Of a stretch of 64,000 nt of DNA, positions 41,581-54,770 are shown piece by piece. Under the pieces are notes generated by a model. It saw nothing but the letters and a program-made list of their open reading frames with translations. It did not search any database and was not told the origin of the DNA. The position numbers were made by a program, and so were the translations under genes. Source of the stretch: Clavelina lepadiformis (taxonomy: Eukaryota > Chordata > Ascidiacea > Aplousobranchia > Clavelinidae); contig NC_135242.1 in the NCBI RefSeq assembly GCF_947623445.1, positions 24,242,001 through 24,306,000 of the forward strand. Reading direction: 5' to 3'. Every line of letters starts with the position of its first letter. The stretch's first letter is position 1.

Positions 41581-44500
41581 TCACAAAATAAGAATCTGCA
41601 TCAAAACAATAAAAACACAGAACCAGGTTAAAAGAAACCGAGAAAAATTGACGTGAGCAGCATTCCGTTTCGAATCCACTCTGTCTTCAAAAATCTTTCC
41701 TCCAGAAGTAGTGGGGTGGTTGTTGTAAATGGTTTTATTTTCATCTTCTGTGGTTGAAAATCGAGAACAACTTTGGTCTGTTTGACTGTCAGTCGGCATG
41801 ACGTCGTAGCCTGCAAAGTTATGAACACGTCAACATTAATTACTTTTTTACATGATGGAGCGACATACTTGTGTCTAACAAATGCCTTTTATTCTAAGAA
41901 AGGGTGGAAGAAAAATAATGTCTTTATGCCTGAGCATATTGCATTGTCCCTACAATGTCATCACAATCAATAATTTATGTTGGACAAGCTAACAGCACTG
42001 CACCTCTGCATATAAATACGGGCTGGCCACCCCTTAATTTGGTGTCATTAAACACTCGAAAGAAGGGGCAGTTTTGTTCCGTTTTCGAACAGATCGACGG
42101 ACACCAGGGTGATTTGTTGCGATGACAGGTTTCATTGTATTCATAGACATCATGAGAAACGGAGCAGATCCACTTTTTATAGGCAGCCTAAATGTAAGCA
42201 AACAACAGAGTAAATACCATGCGACAACTGTTATGACAATAGTTAACAACAGTTTGCAAAACAAGATAGTTCTGGTTAAACGATTGGTAGAAGAGATAAA
42301 AATTACAACCTCAAAAGAGGTAATATTTCCACCACACACTCGACCTTGCCTTATTGAAGCTTGGCGCTTCGTGTACTATTCCGCTACGGTAACTCATAAA
42401 TTATTTAAAGCCATGGCAAAGTGGCTGGCACAAGCAGGAAACTTAATTTCTTATATCAAACCACATGAGGCAGAGGATATGAAGGAAATTAGAAAACTTT
42501 ATCTTTATCTCGTTATTAAGTTAAGTCTAAATACAAGATATTGCCACATTTTCTTCAGTTTTTATGCGAAATATATCTATCTTCCACCAATACGTATGTG
42601 ACATCACAAAATTCCTTTAAAATAAGTATACAGTGTATATAAAGGATATTCATTTCAGGGGGTTGCGTTAATATGTGTGACTTGTATAAGCAACATAAAC
42701 AAAATTAAAATTGAGCAACAAACTCAGCATTGAATACAAACATTTTAAACTCTACTATGATCATGATTTCAAAATTTTGATAAATATTGACATAAATCCC
42801 ATTAAGAAGGGGTGAAAAATCAATAGAAAATCACAGCAGGTAATTAAAACTAGGACAATCAAATTTAGAAGCTTGAATAATTTGCTAGCTACAAAGCAGT
42901 AATGCTGCTGTGGAATAATGAACACTTTGACAATTGTATTCATAAAATGGATTTACGACCAGACCAAGATTAAAAATCCGGGTTCACCTGAACCTTAACC
43001 AGAAATGATTGGCTTGGTGGCGTTTATACATTAAACAGTAGAAAAGTACTATCAATAAAAGCTTTTTTGAGTAATGAGTATGAATTCATGTCCAGTTTGT
43101 CCACGTATAACGAAATAATCCAAACAACAAAACTTAAAACCGTGCAAATATCCAAGTTCATCAATGTAGAGAGTCTACTATTCCCAAAACTATCCAAAAC
43201 TTTTAAATTTACATCAAAATATTGGGATTATTTATGTAATTTTTAAGGACAACTTTAAACTTTTACAATGGTATGACATGTGTTGTAGGCAATGTAAGTA
43301 CATGGCCTCTAAATATCAATAAGCTTTAAAAGTTAGGATAAAAATATCGAGCTTACAACTAAAAATATGCTTAACAAGCATCAAGAAAACTCAAAGATTC
43401 ATTCCACATGCTGTTTAAAAATGAATGAAATTGAGAATATTTTGATTAACCAATGATTTACGTATCTATATTGTTATGTGTGTTTTGAAATAAGTACGTT
43501 ACTGTAAATAAAGGATTGACAAGAAGGTGGATTAAACACCGAAAGCGATGTTAACAACAATCAAAGATAAATATTCGTCGATTGATATATTGCCTCTGCA
43601 AACGCGGATGTACACACTTGTCTTTCCTATTCAAATGTGCAGTTTGCAAGTTTAAGGTTAGCATGGCCATGGTAATCATAGAAATTTAATAAGTGTGTTC
43701 TTGAGTGAAAAGCCGCCAAGCCAACTAAACGTAAGGTGACATTTCTGTCGGTAGTAATGACAGCTAGAAAGCAAAGTTTGTGAAATTCTACTGTTTATTT
43801 AGGCACAGCTATTTTTGTAGTTGTAGGAGTGTGCCAAATCGTACAAAAAATCTGAAAATTGACCATTTCAGCTTTTCTTTTTAATCTAAACCTTGCAAGT
43901 AGTTTCAAGTTGAGTAACTTGAGTCTTCAACTTTGCACAAAGTCAAATATCAGCAGCAGATAGTTATAGTTTTTGGTTTTATGATCAATCGAAAAAAGAT
44001 TGTAAAATATTTCATTTTTAATTTGGCACAAACCTACTGCACATAATAGAAGATAGCATTCTTAAAAGGCTCCACATACAAAACTGTATATACATAGCTT
44101 AGATACATTTTAACATTGGCATGAGCAGGTCTAGATTTATTTGTATATTTAACAATCTTACCAAACAATTGTCTTTGTTTCCTATAGTTGAATAGGTGTA
44201 TGGTGTCGCATATCGGAACATTACGTCAAAAAATTGATTGTAATACTTCTCTGCCATCTTATCTGCTTCTTCTATTTTTTCCAATTCATCGATGCAAGAA
44301 TTAGGTTGCGAGGCGAAGCAAATTAAATCATTTTTGAACAATTTGTACAACGGGATTCCTTGGCAGAACAATTTATAACCCATTTGTTTCAGTTCAGTGG
44401 AAACTCCGCATCGCCTATTTACGTCTTCCTGGTTGACTGGCATCGAAGCAGAAGCATTGACAACGAAAATTTTATCGGGCAAAGTTGTTGAAATGTTGCT

Positions 44501-45391
44501 CATTGTGAAGTGATAATTTCCCTGTAAAACTGGATTTACCCATAAGTAAGTGTTCCTTATAGGAAGGCAGTGGGGCAATTGTTGGCAGAATAACGTCCTG
44601 TTAGAAAATGAACGTGAGCAACTGCCAGCTTCAGTGTATAATGTTCTGTAATTTCGCAGATGATGTGATGTGGTTTCCTGTCCGGTTTTGGCACATCTTT
44701 TATGCACAACATTTTTGCTTTGCTGCTCATCAATCTTGGACGAAGATGAATGAATCGGTAAAGTTAACAGCATGAAAAACAAAAAGAAACGACAAAATAC
44801 TGAAATAGAAATTCTTCGACTGCTTTGAAGGTGAGATGAAAAATACAACAATTTCCTAAATCCAGAATAAAGGCATGTCCGTTTGCATCTGACAGGTGGA
44901 TAGGAATAAAGTGGCTCCATGGTCAGATTTGTGTCAAATATATCAGTTGACCTTGGATGGCTCCTGCATTGCAACCATCTTTGCACTTGACATTGGCAAG
45001 ATTCTGTTTGGGCAAGGTTTCTTTGGTAAGCAAAAGTGCAATCAAAATTACTTCTTTCTGCGCACTGAGTTTCATCATCTATACGATGTGGAATAATTCC
45101 AAAAGTTTTACTAATTCTTTCCTCAACGCGCGTGTATGCTTTCAATGACAATGTGTGCTTTATGTCAAAACCACATGTGATTGTTTCATCCAAAAATGCC
45201 AACTTACTATTCCTGCAAACGCACTGTGTTTGGAGCACGGTCTCCTCATTGCAATAGTTGTCTAGAGCAGAATCTACACTGCAACAGATTCTCAACTTTC
45301 TCTGACAAGTGGAATCTTTCAAATGAACTTGTTTATTCCCGTGCAACCTGCTCCCACTTGTTGAGTTATTCCCATCTTGGCAACCATTCAT
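41581..45391 (-). CDS. NALCN channel auxiliary factor (NALF/FAM155) homologue
   Basis: Subunit that helps the sodium-leak channel NALCN reach and work at the plasma membrane (family knowledge). Three exons: 44162-45391, 42004-42187, 41581-41810, with matching phases (0, then 1), giving 547 residues. A hydrophobic anchor (FCRFFLFFMLLTLPIH) is followed by a cysteine-rich ectodomain. AEKYYNQFFDVMFRY aligns with human AQEKYEEFESVLHKY, and exon 2 (AYKKWICS, NETCHRNKSPWCPSIC, NCPFF, VFICRGYD) aligns with human VYKAWLCS, FNCRKTIPCKQYC, RCPF and SFICTG. The last exon ends in a hydrophobic tail, as in FAM155. Family members start about 45 residues before the anchor, which fits Met at 44918-44920 (390 residues); the open frame adds 157 upstream residues with many cysteines whose translation is uncertain. 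Confidence 0.88.
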
Positions 45392-46247
45392 GCTTAGACA
45401 TGACAGTCATGCAGTTATTATTTCATGTTGTTTATCCTTCACCATTGACCTATTTCACTGTGGGGAGGATAACAATGCAAACATTGTTACAACACAATAA
45501 AACTTCAATGTAATGCAATCGATAAGCAGACAAGGTGCCGGAACCAAAATGTTTCCAATGAAAAGATAATTAACATATTATAACTATCTATAGTGGAAGC
45601 TATGGCAACTACACACTTGACATTTTTCGGGACTGTGCTTGCGGCACCGGAATGCCAACCTCAGGGAAAGGTGTGACCAATAAAAAGGGACAATCACTTT
45701 TAACTTCTATTTTTTTAGATATTGCACAAAAACCGTTGAAAAAGAGGACACAAAGGCACTGCAGACTGTAAAACGCACCTATTTCACCCCGATTTTACCA
45801 TGGTGGTTTCCACTTGAGTTAAGCATTCAAGATGTTCGGCGTGACAAATGGCATGAACTCAGTTTGACCTCGTCGTGACACAGAACCAGTTCATGTCTTG
45901 GTGCGCCCATGGCAACTGCGAATGCTCCAGTTTTTCTCTTGTTTGGTCCAAGGAGAAAGTGTGTTTTTCAGAGATAGCAGTAGGAATTTTAACGCCTTTG
46001 GCATATTTGGAATGTGCGCCAAACTGACCCTCGGCATACGCAATTTTAGCCATCCTGTTTTAGGCCATCCCGCACCCTGAGATCTCGTCGAAAAAGGCCA
46101 TGCTTTCTAGCCTGGACCACTATCAGTTGCTCAGATCATGATGTAATAATTCCCTACTCGATCCTGAAATGGGAGTGCAAAAGTAAAGGAGTCCCAAAAC
46201 TCGTTGATGGTTTCCCTTCCCCTCAATAACAGGTTACTTATATCTCA

Positions 46248-46551
46248 GTGTTGTAATGACACAAGTCACATTTTTTGATGACTCGACCTGGTTCAACTTG
46301 ACTCAAGTCAAGTTCAAAAATAACTCGAGTAACGTCTTTAGGTAACAAAAACGGATATTTTTCAAAAGAAAACTCTCCATAACAATTCTCAACCAGACTA
46401 ATTTGTAGCCTACACAGTTATGACGTTATAGTAATCAATTTAATGCAACGCATTGTACGACCTAAAAATAGTTTTTACATTAAAGGTCTTGACTTGAGTC
46501 GCAGTTTAAACCGACTCAGTCAAATAAAAAAATTACTTGGTTACAACCCTG
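46248..46551. mobile_element. hAT-like element with long imperfect inverted ends
   Basis: The left end (GTGTTGTAATG) and right end (TTACAACCCTG) extend to imperfect inverted repeats of about 70 bases containing ACTTGACTCAAGTCAAG. ATATCTCA occurs at 46240-46247 and 46552-46559, an exact 8-base flanking duplication; the CA of the left copy may instead belong to the element. No coding capacity. Confidence 0.75.
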
Positions 46552-46636
46552 ATATCTCATAAATCCAAACAATCTACTCTGCCAACTGAACAAGGTATCA
46601 AATTATAAGTAGCAGACATGCTAGGCCTACAGGGCC

Positions 46637-46744
46637 TAGTATACAAGTGCACAACTATACCGTACACTCGTACAGGATGCTTTTGTTATTTGTGTACTAG
46701 ACTCCAGCTACTTCAAATTGTGACGTCATCTGGTTGTGTACCAG
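46637..46744. mobile_element. 92-base-family MITE, diverged copy
   Basis: Shares TAGTATACAAGTGCACA, ACAGGATGC, ACTAGACTCCAGCTA and GGTTGTGTA in the order seen in the 92-base elements at 29487 and 52314. Diverged and slightly longer. Confidence 0.55.
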
Positions 46745-47691
46745 ACCCTGCCAATACTTATTTCCAGGATTCAAGTGTTAGAATTCCGTGACCAAGTTGA
46801 AGATATAAACTTTGCCTATCTGCTTGTCTTCTAGAGTGCTAGGCTAGTAAGTTGTAATACTTTGTAAGCACGTGCGTATATGTGCAGATTATCGTAAAAC
46901 GAGCAGGCTAACTGCTACACTATTGTAGCTCTGGTACTGATCCTACAGTACTGTAAGTGAAGCACATAAATAAACTATTCATTTAGGCAAATATTGTGAA
47001 ACTTTGCTAAAAAAGTCTAAATAGGAAATAGAACAGATCCTTTACACTGGAGTCAAACTCAAACGTTCATTGGCTTGAACCTATCTCAGCAAAACGTGTA
47101 CATGTTACTCCTGCTTTATGTCGGTGTCATGACATCGAAACTCAAATACGAAATTCAAGTAACTAAGGCTTTATTAAAAACAGAATATAATCAGTTAGGC
47201 AAAACGTGAAAACTATATAGTATTTATTTGTACAAACTCGTAGTATTGAGCAACCGACCCGCCGAAATTGCGCTTACAACTGAATGACGTCCTACAGATG
47301 TAACCAACACAATTAAGGCGGCGTGATTATGCGCGAGGCAAACAAGCAAAACAAAGGAATGTCACCACAGTCGGCCGAGTTATTTTCTTGGTCTTCAGGC
47401 TGCTTTCAAGCCTTACATCTAACAGAGATGCTGATCGTAGATGACCCGAGTCAAATATCGTCCCTATATTCCATGACAAGCTTTGGCTCATACACGCCCA
47501 CTGACGGATACCGTTACAATTACTTGCTTCAAAAAAAAGTAATAAAATACTTCGTGTGAGGCCTCATCATTACCAGCACTCCTATCATAGCATTGTCACG
47601 CTGCAATGTATTCTACACTCGACTTGGCTTGCTGCATTAACTACCGAACTAGACAAGCACAAAAAAGATTTTCCAAAGTTGTGATTAAATT

Positions 47692-47697
47692 TTTATT
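47692..47697 (-). terminator. candidate poly(A) signal of SUCLA2
   Basis: AATAAA on the minus strand about 580 bases after the SUCLA2 stop. It is the most convincing hexamer in that interval. Confidence 0.3.
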
Positions 47698-48275
47698 AAA
47701 GTAATTCCATTTTCATAAATAAATAGAGTACACAACATCACTTGGGGCAAAAACATTAGGAACTTTTTGCAACGAAGTACGGCTACGTTTTTGTTGAAAA
47801 CATGGAAAAATTGTAAATTGCAAGAAAATTAACGGTTCCATTACTTGTGTATTCATTTCTTAATTTTAGTTTCAATGAGGCATTTGCGGTTATCATGAAG
47901 GGCAATATAAATACCCAGCATCGATTAATGAACCTATTCAACCTGACACCAGGAAAACAATAGACTCAGTTTAACCAAGCCAGATGGAGTCAAACGTTTC
48001 TATTGCTCAAGTAGGTAACTCCAAGACACAGAAAATTTTAATCTTCCGAAATAAGATACACAAACTTGCCGAGGTCATTCAAGAATCCTACCGCGTGCTC
48101 GACAGTAGTTTAGAAAGTTGTACGGGCCGGGAAACGTACTGCTAGGAAAGAACAGAACGGCTGAGCAGATTGACATGTACCAACAATTACATGACATTGC
48201 ATCAACTCCTTATACCGCACACACACACAACACACGTACTTAAACAAAAATCCCAAAACAAGAACTCGTCTAAAT

Positions 48276-51200
48276 TTAAATTGGTAATTCGAACTTAACA
48301 TCCACGGACGCTTCTTTCGCTAGACCGACAATATCTGAAAGTTTGACGACCTGCAAAGACAAAACGTGTTACTTTAAATCACGGCAGAATTAAACCCAGC
48401 GAACTCCTGACGTGCAAGTAAATATGACACAATAGACAAATGATCTGTGACGCGATAATCGTACCATCTTGGCTGCTTCGTTGAGATTGTCGCACGTTAA
48501 AATCTTCAGGGCTGATTGCGCAATTAGAGCCTTTGCGTCTTCCACTTTCGTGCCTAATAAGGTGAATTATTTCGAAAATTTTCTCGAATAATTCTATTAT
48601 GGCATCACAATGTATACCTTGAAGTCTAACGATGATTGGAATTTTTAAATCTAGCTGTTGGGCGGCTTGAATGATTCCCTGTGCGATGACGTCACACCTC
48701 ATGATGCCGCCGAATATGTTGACCAGGATGGAGTTGACCTTCAACGTCACAAACAAGTTCATTTGCTCGTGTCATCGAGCATCAAAGCGACCCTACCTCG
48801 GTACATTATACTAAACAAACTAAAGATACCAGAATCGTTGCTTTGCATGTGACGTCATAATCTATCGCAATATACGTAATAGGGGTAGTCGGTCAATTCA
48901 ACCCATATACGTTGGTTGGGTCTTGGGTTGAATCGTCCTGGGACAATAAACAAGAGGAAACTGACGTGGGGATCGGCTGTGATGAGTTTGAACGCCTCCA
49001 TCACTTGGTCGGCGGTTGCTCCTCCTCCTACGTCGAGGAAGTTAGCCGGTGTACCTCCGTGGAGTTTTATGATGTCCATGGTCGCCATGGCAAGTCCGGC
49101 GCCGTTAACTGCACAAATGAAAAACAAAATTTATACGAGAACACACAAAGCTCAGTAACAGTAATGCTAAGCAGGTAAGGAGCTGTTGATAGATCTAAGG
49201 TTCCTTTACAAAAAGAAATCTTTTCCATATTTGGAATCTGATATTATTAACTAATCCTTACTTGACATACACATGTGTGTTCACATTTCAGAACTTGTCA
49301 TCATTCCTATCAACACTTAATCGACAAGTAACCAACATTGACCATGGTGTCGTATGGTTCTGTTATAATGCTCACCAAGGCAGCCGATGTTTCCGTCGAG
49401 TCCGATGTAGTTGATGTTCGATTTGGCCGCTTCCACATCTCTATCGTCCTCTTGTGTCCAATCCCGAAGCTCAAAGACTTCTTTCTGCCGATGCGAGGCG
49501 TTGTCATCAAAATTGAACTTCGCATCCATGCAAATTACTGAATAAAAATCAGCAAGATATTGTGAGTATGATTTGCACCAAAACTTTTGTGATAATGAGC
49601 TTTCAACTCGGCAAATGACTCTGCCCTCATATTGTAGAGCAGTGGTCTCTGCATTTTGCGCACACTCGTACAATAGAGTCGGCCACACTTGTGTAGTAAT
49701 TGAGACAACAACCAAGTAGGCCGGTGGTTTCCAACCTTTCCTACTAGCGGCCCCCTAACTGTAATTATTCCTTTCTCGCAGGTCCCAAACTTTAAAATTG
49801 TTACTTAATAGTCTATTTATGAGGAACTAAAATATAACTCGCAAACCACCAACACCATCCAGGGGTCACGAACCCTGGGTTAGAAATCACTGTTCCAAGG
49901 AATGGATACTAGATAGTTCATAAAAATCCATAAATTCAATTCAACCCAAGGTGTCTTCTTGTAACATGGCAATGTTAGTTATTAGTATCAACCCTTGTGC
50001 AATAAATGCTCATACAATAAAAGCTCAATAACACACCGTTGCCATCTGAGTCTTCAGACATCGGGTTGATCTCAATTAACGTGGCATCTTTCTCGACAAA
50101 CAGGTTGTACATCTTCTGCATAAAGTCAGCCGCTTGGTTGCGATTTTCATCTCCAAACCCCATTCGAGTTGCCATCTGAAGCGCTTGCTCATTTGACAAA
50201 CCTTAGGGAAAAGTTCAACATGAATCAGTGCGTATACCTCAGGCGTAAGACTTGTATAGTTGCAACATAAAACATAATGACAAAAATATTTGTTATTAGT
50301 GACGACGAACCTTTGTTAATGTCGACAAATTCTTTGATAATCGCGTCGGGAGTTTTTGCGGCGACAGACTCAATATCCATCCCTCCATGCGAACTACCGA
50401 TTAAGACAGGCCCCTGACAAAGTATCATGACTAAATATAAGGAGAGCTTTTGAGCATCGAGAACACAATAAAACTGTATATCAAAGCGAAAAGGCGGATC
50501 TGACAAAACCAACTGTGTATTACGGCATTCAACTTATCAATACAACTGTACAAATGCATTCACTTCGCATTTTAGCATTACAAAGGATTTAAGTTACAAG
50601 CAATTTCTTCATCAAATTCTTATGCTTAGGACTAACGCTTCAAAGGTAAAAACTATTAACAAAGTCCAACTTACAAATTGCTTGGTGCCTCTTTCCATGG
50701 TGATTGCGAAATAATATTCTCGCCTCAAGTACCGACGTTCAACCACAAGAACGTTGTTGCAAACCCTTCCTTTCTCACCGGTTTGTTTTGTGATCAGTTT
50801 ATTTCCTAACATTTGGCTTGCCACTGACTTTGCTTCCTCTGGCCTGAAAAGGATCAAATCAGCCTTAATTTGTTCGATCTTAAAGAAACTTCTTTAACTG
50901 GTCATAAGAGCAAAGTTTTAGACACACAACATGAACATGCAAACCATTACAGAAAGCAAAATAGTAAAAATTAATTAAAGTATAGCACTGAGCACATAAT
51001 ACAGTGAAACCAGGGCCAAGCAACCACTTTAGAGACTGACAAAAAGGTGTTCTAATAACGGGTTTCATCTACACTACACCTGGTACTTGAGACAGAAAAG
51101 GCCGTTATATTTAGTATTTTAGTTCAAATTGTCATCTCTGTGATGTCATTTTTCATCAAAATGCCGGAGAAATTAAACGAGTAAAGTGACTAGATATATA

Positions 51201-52083
51201 TGGTAATTCTTATTCCAACACTTGGGACGAAAAAATAAGCGGTTGCTTTACCGAAGTGGTCTCGTTATCGGTTAATCATCAACTGTGGCTCCATTATAAA
51301 CTCATAAAATTTCAATAAAAGTAACTCACGAATATACAATTTTAACTCCACCCTGCAGCCCGCTATCGAATCGACCTTTGCCCCTTCCACCAGCGAGAAC
51401 TTGAGCTTTCACCACGGAGTCTGGTCTCCCTGAAAGATATGTCACATAACAATAATTAAACTGCCTTAAAGTAGGATTGCACAAAGTGTGGTCCGTCACA
51501 TGACGAATTTTTGTGACCCTTGATCAGTCATGTAATTATAGTTGATGTGTCCTAAATAAATCTATGATTGTATGATAAACGCATTGTTTTGATTAGATAT
51601 TGAGTACATAAATATATCACAATTCGTTAACACAAGATCATATAACCTTAGGCTAAGGCAAGGATTTAAATCAGAAATTTTAGGATAACAAATTTGAGAA
51701 TAAACTGTTTGCGACTAACAGAGGCTCAAAATAATGTAATGCAGCCTGTGGGCTTTGCACTCTTTAAATGTTTGGGCTTCGTACCGAAAGATTTAGCGAT
51801 GTTATAAGCTTCTTCTGCAGTGGTGGCAACTCCCCCTTCCGGAACGCGAACTCCTGCATCTCTCAGAAGTCCGAGACTAAGATATTCATGGATAGAAAGA
51901 TTTCTGTGGATTTGCAGCCATGCTGGAGTTGCTGACACAACCTGGAAAGAATCCAAGAAAATATTAAACTGACTTGTTACGACAGATCTGCACCGACTGA
52001 GACTTTTAACTCACCTTTAGTGTCCTGCTTCTGCCGTACAAACCATGGCGCTTGGCCAACAGACGTCGAATAACAGCTGCCAT
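48276..52083 (-). CDS. SUCLA2: succinyl-CoA ligase (ADP-forming) beta subunit, mitochondrial
   Basis: Mitochondrial TCA-cycle enzyme: with the alpha subunit it converts succinyl-CoA to succinate while making ATP. Eleven exons: 52015-52083, 51785-51941, 51330-51429, 50675-50843, 50311-50413, 50037-50201, 49376-49537, 48966-49108, 48618-48738, 48465-48553, 48276-48350. All phases fit, giving 450 residues (human 463). An Arg-rich, acid-free start ([20 protein letters not shown]) suits a mitochondrial presequence. ATP-grasp features include [81 protein letters not shown] and the CoA-ligase segment [15 protein letters not shown]. The end VDVKFELPI matches vertebrate SUCLA2. SUCLG2 is less likely because of the overall residue match. 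It reads as intact. Confidence 0.96.
49722..49892. mobile_element. old hAT-like remnant in a SUCLA2 intron
   Basis: Inverted ends CGGTGGTTTCCAACC and GGGTTAGAAATCACTG resemble the ends of the element at 12448. The flanks do not match, so the copy is old or shifted. It lies wholly inside the intron between 49537 and 50037. Confidence 0.5.
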
Positions 52084-53652
52084 GCCAGTGGCAAGTTCAG
52101 TAAAAATAATACAAAATTTACAGGTTATATACAGAAACTATTTTTCCACATAAATATATGCAAAGCGTGTTGATAAAAAATATACACAAGCAATTAGCAA
52201 GAGTTATTGATTTATTATAAATGATTATTCAATCCTAGAACTACTCAAAAGTATGGAAGTTTTGAAAAGTGTTAGTGAGTGTGTCAACACATCGTTGAAA
52301 GTAAAGCAGGATCTAGTGCAGAACTGCACTACCACAGGATGCATTTGCATATTAGACCCCAGCTAATCTAATTGTGACGTTATTTGGTTGTGCACTTCTG
52401 TACTAGACCTGTAAAGCATATACAGTATATGTATGAGACCTGCTTTGTACGAGATCACAGCGTTTATCACAGATGTGCACATGAATTTATATTTATCTCA
52501 CTGTAATTTAACAAACCAAACTTTTTATAATAAAGATAAGGATAGCCCAGCATACAGTAGCGCCTTGGCCAGTATTAATTTTCATTGCAGACAACGCACA
52601 AAGTATTCTTTTAATAGGCTTGATGGCCGTGGTATAACTAACAAATATTCAGTACATTTGGAAGTAGGCATACAGTTTCACAGTTTTGAATAAAAACGTG
52701 TGTTGCTGTTTGCAAACTTTCCAGTTGTCGTCGGGCCAGTTATACCTAAACGAGTCAAAAATGTCTACTAACCTTGCTTAGTCTGCTAGCCTACCGTTGT
52801 GACATACTGTTTTAAGCCCTTCTGCCCAAATTGCCTTTGGGGCTTCGTCGCGTTTTTCCGTTAATTGATTGTGCCCGCAAATGTTTTTACATTGATTTTT
52901 ATGCTTTTACTTTCCGATAATGGTAAAAAGTTAATAGCCTACTGTACAATAAGTAACCCGATTGTTGCCTGTTTAACCGTTACGGTAAGTGAACGAAAAC
53001 TCAAATACGTCGGTTTCCGAAAAAGGATCAGAAATGTATACCAAAATAGTATGATATTTCACGGTATCACAACCTTTATCGTCGGACTTAAAAAGCCTTT
53101 GTACGACTTTAACTCGGCAATGATAACTCGAGCCGTGCCTGTAAATGTATCCTAATCTACCGGTAATGCAGGAAGCCTACCGCGGGCTATGATATCTTTG
53201 CAGTGTATCGCAGTGTACCTCATAACACATTAAATACGCGAAAATAAAAGTTACAACCTTTTGGGTTTCAAGTTGTAGCTTTATCTACACAAATGCAGAG
53301 CTGCAATTCCTTACCGTAACTTACTGAAGCTGTACTGAAATAAAGGTTTACAAAACCGACAAACTACCCTTGGTTCTCCCAGTGGTTCTATATCGCCACC
53401 ATGCGATCAAATTTATTTTACAAAAGTTCCACTAAGCAGAATTATAAACCATCAGCATCAGAAAATGCGTTTCATTGTATCGTAATGTATTTGTAATTCT
53501 TGTATTTCTGTTGTTGTCGTTGCATTATAATATGCTTTTTATTAAAAAAGAAAATATGAAAACATTTGCACAGCATCAGGTTTTTCAACACATACATTGC
53601 CACTCAATCTAGATTCTAGACAACAGATCGCAATATTTACTAGGATCTAGGC
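52084..53652. other. upstream flank of SUCLA2
   Basis: No coding region supported. It should contain the SUCLA2 promoter. It holds the second 92-base MITE (52314-52405). The frames at 52433-52693 and 52865-53155 (+) show no recognisable family. Confidence 0.5.
52314..52405. mobile_element. 92-base MITE-like element, copy B
   Basis: Same length and ends as 29487-29578: TAGTGCAGAACTGCACTA at left, TTGTGCACTTCTGTACTA at right. It lies about 230 bases upstream of the SUCLA2 start. Confidence 0.7.
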
Positions 53653-54140
53653 CGGGGTGGCAAGCGGGCCGCATGTGGCCAGCGGACAGATTTTGTGCGG
53701 CCCGCAAATACTTTCGGATTTGTGTTACACTTTACAATGTATTTTGCTGTGTAAAATCCGCAGTTGTTAAAATACACCTGCTTTTGTTTAAATGAGTTGC
53801 ATTAACCATACAGCCTGAAATAAGTCATACATAGTAATTGAAGCGTAAGTTAATATGTGATTATGATGGGTTGATAACGCCTTTTCACGGCTAACGTGTC
53901 ACATTACAGTATTGTGTGACGATAGACACATGCGATGATTTTAACTTTTTCTTGCAAGCACAGTCGCAAGCAAGTAGAAAGCAGCAAAACATGCGATGTT
54001 AGTCGTGCAACAAAGCATCAAGTCTACAAGAATCGCAAGCTCAGGACTTTGCTAACAATAAAGTTTCCCCATTTGCGGCCCGCAATGTTTTCCTCAAACT
54101 TTAATGTGGCCCTTTATGCTCGCAGCTTTGGACCACTCTG
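53653..54140. mobile_element. hAT-like MITE
   Basis: Ends CGGGGTGGCAAGCGGG and TTTGGACCACTCTG, flanked by an exact 8-base duplication ATCTAGGC (53645-53652 and 54141-54148). It contains repeated GCGGCCCGCAA motifs near both ends and only one short, unremarkable frame. 488 bases. Confidence 0.85.
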
Positions 54141-54770
54141 ATCTAGGCAATCTTATAGTTATAGAAGCCTTCATGGTGAGAGATGTTGAGTATTTGGTAC
54201 AAGCAAGACGATTGTGGTACGATACTTCGGTTTGATGTTTGACCAGCATCTTGAAGTTAAATTTTTCGAAAACTGGTTTATTCAACAAGGTAAAATTTTT
54301 TGAACTTTTAGTAACTAGACAATAGCCTACAGGCAGATGGCACCAACAAACTGAAACCTTAGCAAATCGCAGGTGTTGAAAATCGTGCATGGCCACGATT
54401 GTTAGCCTACTTGCGAAGTAGGCTACTAGTGTTACCACCCGGATATTCCTCTTCATAATATGATCTTCTGCTGCCTTTCAAACATTATCAATAAGAGCTA
54501 CTGTTTATTGGCATTTCCTGCTGACAAAACCGATGTAGACTAAGTGCCGACAAATTGAAAAGATAAATTAAGCTGCTGGCGGAGAGTCAAAAATTGAGAG
54601 GTTATAAATATATTAACCACAAATCAGGAATAATTTAAAAATATTCCATTCGTAGTTACTGATTTTCGGACCTTGTAAAATGAAGCCAATTTAGATCCTG
54701 ACAGAAATGAATTTGGTTGAAAGTATTTCGCATGAACAAACAACCTCCTCTAGTAGGGTCCATAACACAG

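Larger units (their letters stand above)
45392..48275. other. intergenic region between NALF-like and SUCLA2
   Basis: No supported gene. It contains a hAT-like element (46248-46551), a diverged 92-base-family MITE (46637-46744) and a TGACGTCA site near 46721. The right end holds the SUCLA2 3' UTR. The frame at 47323-47559 (+) is short and matches nothing recognised. Confidence 0.5.

Noticed and set aside
42122-42601. 159-codon open frame on the plus strand
   Set aside because: It lies antisense to NALF-like exon 2, whose splice sites and family match are convincing; the plus frame has no recognisable motif.
44896-45513. plus-strand open frames opposite the NALF-like first exon
   Set aside because: They are shadows of the long minus-strand frame and have no motifs.
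47323-47559. 78-codon open frame on the plus strand
   Set aside because: Short, unrecognised, and without splice partners; could be chance.
49640-49665. CAGTGGTCTCTGC as another hAT end
   Set aside because: No matching opposite end or target duplication was found nearby.
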